12,220 nt of DNA from Deltaproteobacteria bacterium (GTDB taxonomy: Bacteria; UBA10199; SPLOWO2-01-44-7), in the NCBI GenBank assembly GCA_030688705.1, contig JAUYJH010000096.1:1-12220 (forward strand). Reading direction: 5' to 3'. The notes under the pieces are model-generated. The model searched no databases. It was given only the letters and a program-made list of their open reading frames with translations, and was not told the origin of the DNA. Below are positions 1 through 4,322 of this stretch, in pieces. How positions within the stretch are numbered: the first letter of the stretch is position 1; each line of letters starts with the position of its first letter. The position numbers were made by a program, and so were the translations under genes.

Positions 1-167
1 AGATCGGCACCATTTTTAGCTTTCTGTGTACCGTAGGCCGTTATGCAGGCGTTGCTGACATCGGATTCAAATTGACCTTTTACAGTACTTGCGCACTTGT
101 CGAGTTTTGCGTCAGGAACGCCGCCACTCTTGCATGTCCCTTTAATGTCTATTCCGCCTGATAACAT
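1..167 (-). CDS. Hypothetical small Cys-containing protein, N-terminal part
   Basis: The window edge cuts this gene, so only the first 55 codons are visible. The reading frame is open from an ATG at 167 and is preceded by a strong Shine-Dalgarno sequence (AAAGGAG, about 5 bases before the ATG). The visible protein begins MLSGGIDIKGTC, is hydrophilic, has no signal peptide or membrane segment, and carries cysteines near residues 12, 25 and 42. I recognise no family. It lies downstream of the lipoprotein gene on the same strand, across a 166-base AT-rich gap with no clear promoter or terminator. The ribosome binding site and uninterrupted frame are the only support for a real gene. Confidence 0.6.
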   Translation of the reverse strand, partial: MLSGGIDIKGTCKSGGVPDAKLDKCASTVKGQFESDVSNACITAYGTQKAKNGAD

Positions 168-333
168 AATTGACTCCTTTGTGTACTCCCCCCGGAATAC
201 TTTCCCCTCGATATTGTTTTCGTCACATCCAAAAAAAAGTTGCGTGGATTTGTGAAAAAAAAATGAATTATTTTCTAACGCGGTGCGGAATGATTAAAAA
301 TAGTTAGGAATTACAACAGGATAGCTATGCTAT

Positions 334-1650
334 TTATTTGGGGAAAAAATAGTCGAGGCCGACGACAAAAACGTCCTCTGCATCATTTGTGTCTCCGGGG
401 ACCAGATCAGAGGCATTAGATAGAAATGCTACAGAACGACCATCGGCACTGATGGAAGCATCGCTAAAATGATAATTTGGATCATCACCAACGCTCTCTT
501 CTCCATTACGGTTTACCGAAACACGATGGGTTTTTCCAAATTGTCGGTCGTGGACGAAAACATCCATTGCCCCATTTGTATCTTCGGGAACCAAATTTGT
601 AGCGATAGAGACAAATGTTACAAAACGGCCATCGGCACTGATGGAGGGTGAATAACTGCCGAAGTTGGCCTCTCCTCCACTTGAGCTTACTGAAATCCGA
701 CTGGTTTGTTCTGTCTGCCGGTCGCGGACAAACACATCCGGTCTATTGTTAGTATCCCTTGGAACCAGATTAGAGGCATAAGAGTGAAATGCCACGAAAC
801 GGCCATCCGCGCTGATAGAAGCATTATAAGTACTATCATTACCCTCTTCTCCACTTGAGCTTACTGAAATCCGACTGGTTTGTTCCGTCTGCCGGTCGTG
901 GACAAATACATCCAATTCATTGTTAGTATCTTCCGGAACCAGATTAGAAGCGGCAGATTCAAATGTCACAAAACGGCCATCGGCGTTGATGGAGATATTG
1001 CCGAGATCGCTACTGCCCCCCCTATTCCCCTCTTCTCCACGGGAGCTTACAGAGACGCGGCTGGTTTGTTCCATCTGCCGGTCGTGTACAAATACATCCA
1101 ATTTATTGTTAGTATCTTCCAAAATCAGATCGTCAGCAAAAGATTTAAACGCTACAAAACGGCCATCCGCGCTGATGGAGGCAGAACCAGTACTATCATT
1201 GCCCTCTGTTCCATCGGAACTTACCGAAACGCGATGCGTTTGGCTCAATGAGCGATCACGGACGAAAACGTCCCAATGGAGATTGTTATCCCCGGGAACC
1301 AGATTGGGGGCAAGAGATTCAAACGCTACAAAACGGCCATCGGCGCTGATGGAAGGCTTTCCTACTGTCAAAACACCAACACCATTATAACTAGGATTTC
1401 TCTCTTGTTGCACTCCGTCTGAAGAAACACTCACCCTTTCAATCATGACAAAAGTATCAGGCCCATCGTTAACAGGGGACTCATCAGGAAAGCCGTTTCC
1501 ATTTTCATTCTCATTTTCAGGCGGGGTGGTGGAGCCCCCGTCGCCGGCGGCAATTTTTTGATTCTTTTTTTTATCATTCTCATCACCGCAACCGGATAAA
1601 AAATAACTGCCGAGAGCGGCTCCTGCCCAGATAATAAGGGGTATTGCCAT
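334..1650 (-). CDS. Lipoprotein with six-bladed TolB/PD40-like beta-propeller
   Basis: Predicted lipoprotein of 438 residues. The N-terminus has a short hydrophobic stretch ending in a lipobox, Leu-Ser-Gly-Cys, with Cys21 as the lipidation site. A low-complexity Asn/Glu/Pro-rich linker follows to about residue 65. Six repeats of about 58-62 residues then start near residues 100, 158, 220, 278, 336 and 399. Each has the form SISADGRFVAF, then NLVPxDTN, then DVFVxDR, then TxRVSVSS. This is the PD40/WD40-like propeller pattern. The segment before repeat 1 (IERVSVSSDG) is the missing outer strand of repeat 6, which stops after DVFV, so the ring closes by a velcro arrangement. The ATG at 1650 is chosen because GGAGGT (1657-1662) sits six bases upstream; a TTG at 1656 would abut it. 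Probable location is the cell envelope. Ligand or partner is unknown. Confidence 0.85.
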   Translation of the reverse strand: MAIPLIIWAGAALGSYFLSGCGDENDKKKNQKIAAGDGGSTTPPENENENGNGFPDESPVNDGPDTFVMIERVSVSSDGVQQERNPSYNGVGVLTVGKPSISADGRFVAFESLAPNLVPGDNNLHWDVFVRDRSLSQTHRVSVSSDGTEGNDSTGSASISADGRFVAFKSFADDLILEDTNNKLDVFVHDRQMEQTSRVSVSSRGEEGNRGGSSDLGNISINADGRFVTFESAASNLVPEDTNNELDVFVHDRQTEQTSRISVSSSGEEGNDSTYNASISADGRFVAFHSYASNLVPRDTNNRPDVFVRDRQTEQTSRISVSSSGGEANFGSYSPSISADGRFVTFVSIATNLVPEDTNGAMDVFVHDRQFGKTHRVSVNRNGEESVGDDPNYHFSDASISADGRSVAFLSNASDLVPGDTNDAEDVFVVGLDYFFPK

Positions 1651-1675
1651 AATCAAACCTCCGTTGCTTTTGCGA

Positions 1676-1704
1676 CTGCTAATCCGTTAAACAGGGCATG
1701 TCAA
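1676..1704 (-). promoter_or_regulatory. Candidate sigma-70 promoter of the lipoprotein gene
   Basis: Reading the minus strand, a perfect -35 box TTGACA (1699-1704) is followed after 17 bases by a weak -10, TAGCAG (1676-1681, 3 of 6 matches). Transcription would start near 1669, leaving a very short leader that still includes the GGAGGT site. The -35 box is convincing and the -10 is poor. The palindrome at 1712-1744 ends just upstream and could act as an operator, which is inference. Confidence 0.4.
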
Positions 1705-1711
1705 TAAATTG

Positions 1712-1744
1712 TTACGCACAAGGTGCCTGGCACCTTATGCATAA
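1712..1744. repeat. 33-nt imperfect palindrome with AAGGTGCC/GGCACCTT core
   Basis: The core AAGGTGCCTGGCACCTT (1720-1736) is an 8-bp perfect inverted repeat around one base. Outside it, GCA pairs with TGC and TTA pairs with TAA, with single mismatches between, giving 14 paired positions over 33 bases. Palindromes with this core occur as dispersed REP-like elements in many proteobacteria; that comes from memory and is not tested here. It lies upstream of the lipoprotein promoter, with no T-run, so it is not an obvious terminator. Confidence 0.7.
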
Positions 1745-1786
1745 CGCGGTGCGGGAGGAGATAAAAAGGTAAGTGATTTCAGGGTA

Positions 1787-1957
1787 TTAACAAAAAGTCT
1801 TGCGGCGGGAATTGTGATAATCTTTTAAAAGGATCGCTGATTTTTCCTGCGAACGGGCCTGAATCAGGTCAAGGATATCCTCTCTAAGCTCCTCCTGCTC
1901 AATTCGTTCGGAAAGGTTTTTTTCCTCTTTAGGCATAATTAAACTCTCGATACTCAT
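1787..1957 (-). CDS. Doubtful 56-residue ORF, unknown function
   Basis: A 56-residue frame from an ATG at 1957 encodes a charged, probably helical peptide rich in Glu, Lys and Arg (begins MSIESLIMPKEEK, ends NSRRKTFC). The frame stays open further upstream to 1990, but that extension is the translation of the dispersed hairpin repeat at 1966-1985 and should not count as protein. There is no clear ribosome binding site before 1957; another in-frame ATG lies seven codons later. I recognise no family. It follows the toxin gene on the same strand. It may be a real small gene, a decayed gene tail, or a chance frame. Without it, the stretch 1651-1995 holds only the promoter, the palindrome and the hairpin repeat described separately. 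Confidence 0.25.
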   Translation of the reverse strand: MSIESLIMPKEEKNLSERIEQEELREDILDLIQARSQEKSAILLKDYHNSRRKTFC

Positions 1958-1965
1958 CACGCTGG

Positions 1966-1985
1966 ATTCCTGCTTTCGCAGGAAT
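1966..1985. repeat. Dispersed hairpin repeat (ATTCCTGC-TTTC-GCAGGAAT)
   Basis: A perfect 8-bp stem, ATTCCTGC (1966-1973) and GCAGGAAT (1978-1985), flanks a TTTC loop. With its flanks (CTGG on the left, GACAA on the right) it matches a widespread dispersed bacterial repeat whose translation reads SFLRKQES; recognition is from memory. It starts about 10 bases after the stop codon of the RelE-type toxin and could end or protect the toxin-antitoxin transcript, although no T-run follows on that strand. Confidence 0.7.
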
Positions 1986-1995
1986 GACAAACTGA

Positions 1996-2271
1996 CTAAA
2001 GCTTGCGATAAATATCAGATCGGTGGCGTACACGAAAAATCTGGATTGCCCTTTTGGCGTCGTTTTTCCAATATAGAATCCGATAATCCCCGACTCGAAA
2101 TTTGCAAAGCCCCTTCAAATCTTCGGGCATCCCTTTGAGCGGGTGATGGATTACGTTTTCCACATTGACGCTTAGCCAATGAACTCTTTTGATAATCGTT
2201 TCACGAATGTCGGGAGAAAGTTTATCCAAGTCCCTTTCTGCTCGGGGAAGGATTAGGGTTTGGTATTCCAT
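1996..2271 (-). CDS. RelE/ParE-superfamily toxin
   Basis: The 91-residue product has the size and motif layout of RelE-type toxins. An N-terminal helical part (residues 8-45) contains the PRAERDLDKL segment. A beta-sheet core follows with KFRVGDYRILY (58-67) and a C-terminal RVRHRSDIYR block (80-89). The Arg59, Arg64, His83/Arg84 and Tyr88 positions are those conserved in this family. RelE toxins are ribosome-dependent mRNA interferases; ParE relatives poison gyrase, and the sequence alone does not decide between the two activities, though the RVGDYR and HR..YR blocks favour RelE. It overlaps the upstream antitoxin gene by 19 bases and lacks its own clear ribosome binding site, so translation is probably coupled. 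A hairpin repeat follows the stop codon. Confidence 0.88.
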   Translation of the reverse strand: MEYQTLILPRAERDLDKLSPDIRETIIKRVHWLSVNVENVIHHPLKGMPEDLKGLCKFRVGDYRILYWKNDAKRAIQIFRVRHRSDIYRKL

Positions 2272-2450
2272 TTTTTGACTAATTCAGAGAGGGGACGGCC
2301 TTTTCCTTCTTCTGCTTCTTTCTTGATCTGTCTTAACTCTTCAATAAAATCAGCATCATGAGACATCAACCAGTCTTCGATATCCTCTTTGGAATCTGCA
2401 GACTCAAAAACGCTGACCGGTATTTGGATGAATTTTTCTGCCTGTGCCAT
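2253..2450 (-). CDS. Antitoxin partner of the RelE-type toxin
   Basis: The 65-residue acidic protein lies immediately upstream of the toxin and overlaps it by 19 bases, the classic antitoxin-toxin order. The N-terminal half (KFIQIPVSVFES) looks like a short strand followed by helix. The C-terminal part is Glu/Lys-rich and ends in a GRPLSELVKKW segment, a form often seen at the toxin-binding tail of RelE partners. I cannot assign it to a named antitoxin family from the sequence. Such proteins bind and neutralise the toxin and, as a complex, usually repress their own promoter. The ATG at 2450 has no good ribosome binding site at normal distance: an AAGGAG lies about 24 bases upstream, directly in front of a different, out-of-frame ATG (2470-2472). 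The promoter would fall in the region carrying the duplicated gene fragment. Confidence 0.75.
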   Translation of the reverse strand: MAQAEKFIQIPVSVFESADSKEDIEDWLMSHDADFIEELRQIKKEAEEGKGRPLSELVKKWNTKP

Positions 2451-2467
2451 AAAAGTAAGCTAACAGA

Positions 2468-2567
2468 TTCATTGCTCCTTATCAAGAGAGAGAATCAAGC
2501 CGGCACGAAATAGACATCGGTCGGTTTGAATTGTGATTTGCAAATCCTTCATTGCTTCTTAAGAGAG
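2468..2567. repeat. Short direct repeats bracketing the duplicated gene fragment
   Basis: Positions 2468-2490 and 2548-2567 carry the same sequence (TTCATTGCT, C or T, CTTA, then AGAGAG), identical at 19 of 20 aligned bases with a 3-base gap. Between them lies the 43-bp copy of the DUF35 gene end. The arrangement looks like a target-site duplication around an inserted fragment, but short local duplication is an equally simple reading. Confidence 0.55.
2495..2541 (-). pseudogene. Relic of the DUF35 gene 3' end (43-bp direct repeat, distal copy)
   Basis: On the minus strand this segment reads as the last 14 codons plus stop of the DUF35/OB-fold gene (ending TDVYFVPA, then TGA). It matches 3340-3382 at 42 of 43 bases in the same orientation; the intact gene uses TAG instead. 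No other part of the gene is present here. The HEPN/MNT gene pair lies between the two copies. The simplest reading is a leftover from insertion or recombination at the end of the DUF35 gene. Conserved reading frame and stop show its origin, but it has no coding role of its own. Confidence 0.85.
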
Positions 2568-2590
2568 GCTTTGCTAATTCTGCCAGTTCA

Positions 2591-2980
2591 ATGAATCCCA
2601 AAGTTAAAACATGGCTTTCTTTGGCAGAAGACGATCTGGAGTTTGCAGGAGAGGTATTGGCCAATAAAAAGCGGCCGCATTATGCGGCGCATCTCTGCCA
2701 GCAGTCTATTGAAAAATTGCTGAAGGCGATTGTTCAACATAAAACGGATACAATCCCGAACAGAACGCACAATTTTGTCAACCTGTGCGAACAGGCAAAA
2801 ATAGAACTGCCGCAGGATAAAATGGAATGGCTTCTGGACCTGGCACCCCATTATCTGGGGACAAGATATCCGGAAGATTTGGCCAAATTGCATGAAAAAT
2901 ATTCACAGGGTTTCAGTGAAAAACTGTACCGGGAAACAAAGGAGTTTTTTCAATGGTTAAAAGAGACTTACCTCAAATAG
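2591..2980 (+). CDS. HEPN-domain protein (toxin side of HEPN/MNT pair)
   Basis: The 129-residue product is all helical and matches the HEPN family. It starts NPKVKTWLSLAEDDLEFA, has a central helix with CQQSIEKLLKAIV (residues 36-48), a THNFVNLCEQA segment (59-69), and the TRYPED signature (91-96) typical of MNT-associated HEPN proteins. The ATG at 2591 is chosen because family members begin just before the W-x2-A-x2-D-L helix; a TTG at 2552 would add 13 unrelated residues. No strong ribosome binding site is visible. In HEPN/MNT systems the HEPN protein is the toxin, often an RNase with an R-x4-6-H motif. I do not see that motif in the expected late helix; an R-x5-H at residues 28-34 is in the wrong place. 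It may therefore be a non-nuclease HEPN subtype. It overlaps the MNT gene by 28 bases. Confidence 0.85.
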   Translation: MNPKVKTWLSLAEDDLEFAGEVLANKKRPHYAAHLCQQSIEKLLKAIVQHKTDTIPNRTHNFVNLCEQAKIELPQDKMEWLLDLAPHYLGTRYPEDLAKLHEKYSQGFSEKLYRETKEFFQWLKETYLK

Positions 2981-3297
2981 AACAATTAGTGAGAAGTTAT
3001 GTTGAGACTTTGGCAACAAAAAATATCCATACCGAATATGTCATTCTATACGGCTCTTATGCCAAGGGGACTGCACAACCCTATAGTGACATCGATATTG
3101 TTATTATTTCAAAAGATCTTGAAAGATGGCCGATTATTGAACGTCTGCAAATGCTCTCCCGCGCCACCTTGTCTTTGAGAGCTCCCTTTGAGGTTTTGGG
3201 TTATACCCCTGAAGAAATTCAAAAAAATGGAAAGAACAGTATCCTTTGGGAAGAGATTTCGAAAACAGGAAAAGAAATTTATAAAAAAGCCGCGTAA
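2953..3297 (+). CDS. MNT-type minimal nucleotidyltransferase (antitoxin side)
   Basis: The 114-residue protein has the minimal nucleotidyltransferase core. Gly34-Ser35 in LYGSYAKGTA, the SDIDIVI block with Asp46 and Asp48 as metal ligands, and a possible third acidic residue at Glu80 (APFEVLGY) are all visible, so the active site appears intact. In characterised HEPN/MNT modules the MNT protein neutralises the HEPN toxin by binding it and by adding AMP to a tyrosine. Transfer of that mechanism here is inference. The gene starts inside the end of the HEPN gene (28-base overlap), so the two are translated together. It converges on the DUF35 gene, with a G/C-rich hairpin repeat between the stops. 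Confidence 0.88.
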   Translation: MVKRDLPQIEQLVRSYVETLATKNIHTEYVILYGSYAKGTAQPYSDIDIVIISKDLERWPIIERLQMLSRATLSLRAPFEVLGYTPEEIQKNGKNSILWEEISKTGKEIYKKAA

Positions 3298-3300
3298 TCT

Positions 3301-3332
3301 ACCCCCTCCAACTCCCCCTTACAAAGGGGGAG
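3301..3332. repeat. Dispersed C/G-run hairpin repeat between convergent genes
   Basis: A perfect 9-bp stem, CTCCCCCTT (3312-3320) and AAGGGGGAG (3324-3332), encloses an ACA loop, preceded by CCCCCTCCAA. This matches a widely dispersed bacterial repeat whose translation reads PPPTPPYKGGE (recognition from memory). It lies between the stop codons of the convergent MNT and DUF35 genes and could serve both as a transcript end, although no T-run follows on either strand. Confidence 0.7.
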
Positions 3333-3335
3333 AGT

Positions 3336-3866
3336 CTAGGCCGGCACGAAATAGACATCGGTCGGTTTGAATTGGGATTTGCGCAAGAACTTGGCTTTGA
3401 CCTTCATCCCCACCCATTTGAGATTGGCCTCTTCGGGGTCTAATCCGATCAATCTCGTGAGAAGCAATGTGTTGGCCCCTTCAAATTCGATTAGTCCCAA
3501 TATAAAAGGACACTGGTCCAAAAAGGCCTCGGCGCCGAAGTGACAGACGGTAAAAGAATGGACTTTTCCCTCTTGCGGCAATTCGATCCAATCACATTCA
3601 CTGCCGCATTCCATGCAGGAGAGTTTTGGCGTGGCAAAAACATAACCGCAACCGGTGCATTTGGTTCCAAGTAATTTTTTGTTGGCGAGCCCCGCAAACC
3701 ACGGCGAATCTTGGCCGTAAGAATGGATATAGTCGATGGAGTAAGGCTGTTTGATGATGATGGGGGTCATCTCTTTTAATGATTCGATGTTTTTGGGGAA
3801 TGGGACGTTGTACAGAACGGTGCCGTCGGTTGATTCCGCTACGGTGGTTTTTAATTGTTTCCTCAT
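3336..3866 (-). CDS. DUF35 Zn-ribbon/OB-fold protein, partner of thiolase-fold enzyme
   Basis: The 176-residue protein has the two-part DUF35 layout. A rubredoxin-like zinc ribbon is formed by Cys70, Cys73, Cys84 and Cys87 (C-x2-C-x10-C-x2-C). An OB-fold follows from about residue 95 to the end (GKVHSFTVCHF, then WVGMKVKAKF). Such proteins have no activity alone; they bind thiolase-fold enzymes and help to hold or channel acyl-CoA. The likely partner is the thiolase-fold gene at 4313-5626, now separated by the S23 cassette. The N-terminal 45 residues precede the usual domain start. ATG 3866 has a good ribosome binding site, AGGAGA (3871-3876), directly next to a repeat copy. The last 43 bases are duplicated at 2499-2541, beyond the HEPN/MNT pair. 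Confidence 0.85.
   Translation of the reverse strand: MRKQLKTTVAESTDGTVLYNVPFPKNIESLKEMTPIIIKQPYSIDYIHSYGQDSPWFAGLANKKLLGTKCTGCGYVFATPKLSCMECGSECDWIELPQEGKVHSFTVCHFGAEAFLDQCPFILGLIEFEGANTLLLTRLIGLDPEEANLKWVGMKVKAKFLRKSQFKPTDVYFVPA
3340..3382. repeat. 43-bp direct repeat, copy within the DUF35 gene
   Basis: This is the gene-borne copy of the 43-bp direct repeat, identical to 2499-2541 at 42 of 43 positions and in the same orientation. The start-to-start distance is 841 bp, and the HEPN/MNT pair plus the hairpin at 3301-3332 fill the space. A direct repeat whose one copy is the intact 3' end of a gene is the pattern left by elements that integrate into gene ends, but no integrase is present. 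Confidence 0.85.
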
Positions 3867-3880
3867 TTGATCTCCTGTCA

Positions 3881-3919
3881 GTACGCTCGTACGATCGGAC
3901 TCTCGGACGCTCGTTACTA
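3881..3919 (+). repeat. GTACG/CGGACTCT-family repeat, copy A (truncated)
   Basis: Copy A starts GTACGCTCGTACGATCG, followed by one GGACTCTC unit and a variant GGACGCTC, then TTACTA. It lacks the long second half seen in copies C and D. It lies between the S23 gene, whose TAG stop (3917-3919) is at its edge, and the ribosome binding site of the DUF35 gene. The segment 3888-3913 is an inverted repeat of 4297-4322 (23 of 26 bases), so copies A and B could pair around the S23 gene. Confidence 0.85.
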
Positions 3920-4273
3920 TTCAATTGTCTGATAAAGTCTTGTCATCATTCTGCCAATATGATCCGTATTTTCCAAAATTTGTTTGTTTTGTACATCCTG
4001 TAAATATCCCAAACGAAACGCGAGTATAATTTGGGTTTCCAATTCTGCCAATGATGACAGAGCTATCGAAAGAAAATGTTTGAATTCCTTACCATGTCTG
4101 CGAACAAATCCTTCCGCAATATTTGACGGAATAGATACGGAACATCTTCTAAGTTGGGATGTTAGTCCGTATTGCTCCTGTTTTGGGAATTCGGATGTGA
4201 TCTTATATACCGTTTCACACAACTCCATGGATTTTTTCCAGACATCCAAATCACAATATTTTTCAACCGCCAT
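3917..4273 (-). CDS. S23-type four-helix-bundle protein
   Basis: The 118-residue product belongs to the four-helix-bundle family named S23 after its discovery in intervening sequences of 23S rRNA. The key blocks are present: DLDVWKKSMELCETVYKIT (8-26), EFPKQEQYGLTSQLRR (28-43), SVSIPSNIAEGFVRR (45-59) and FKHFLSIALSSLAELETQI (64-82). Length is typical. The biochemical role of these proteins is poorly known; related ones (bAvd) assist diversity-generating retroelements, but no reverse transcriptase or variable repeat is visible here. GGAGG lies five bases before the ATG, at the edge of repeat copy B. The gene is flanked by inverted repeat copies and splits the thiolase-fold/DUF35 pair, so it looks like a later insertion with no role in acyl-CoA metabolism. 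Confidence 0.9.
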   Translation of the reverse strand: MAVEKYCDLDVWKKSMELCETVYKITSEFPKQEQYGLTSQLRRCSVSIPSNIAEGFVRRHGKEFKHFLSIALSSLAELETQIILAFRLGYLQDVQNKQILENTDHIGRMMTRLYQTIE

Positions 4274-4281
4274 TTATCCTC

Positions 4282-4322
4282 CGATCGACGAGAGTCCGAG
4301 AGTCCGAGAGTACTATCGTACG
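4282..4322 (-). repeat. GTACG/CGGACTCT-family repeat, copy B (inverted)
   Basis: Copy B is in the opposite orientation to copies A, C and D: read on the minus strand it has CGTACGATAGT followed by three tandem ACTCTCGG-type units and CGATCGG. It overlaps the end of the thiolase-fold gene and supplies its last codons, Val-Arg, and the TAG stop (4313-4315). Its other end runs into the ribosome binding site of the S23 gene. Confidence 0.85.

Noticed and set aside
295..333. A terminator after the lipoprotein gene (ATAGC/GCTAT stem).
   Set aside because: The stem is only 5 bp, AT-rich and has no proper T-run.
276..1754. A 13-base direct repeat (TAACGCGGTGCGG) at 276-288 and 1742-1754, on both sides of the lipoprotein gene, suggestive of a mobile unit.
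   Set aside because: About one exact 13-base pair is expected by chance in a window of this size, the match does not extend clearly, and there is no recombinase or other mark of mobility.
1958..1990. An upstream extension of the 56-residue ORF beginning MSFLRKQESS.
   Set aside because: Those residues are the translation of the dispersed hairpin repeat at 1966-1985 and recur wherever that repeat is in frame.
2495..2664. A 60-residue minus-strand frame over the relic and the HEPN start.
   Set aside because: It reads the DUF35 relic in the wrong frame and runs antisense into the HEPN gene; no ribosome binding site or motif supports it.
3917..4273. A diversity-generating retroelement, because bAvd belongs to the same fold family as the S23 protein.
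   Set aside because: There is no reverse transcriptase, template repeat or variable repeat in the window.
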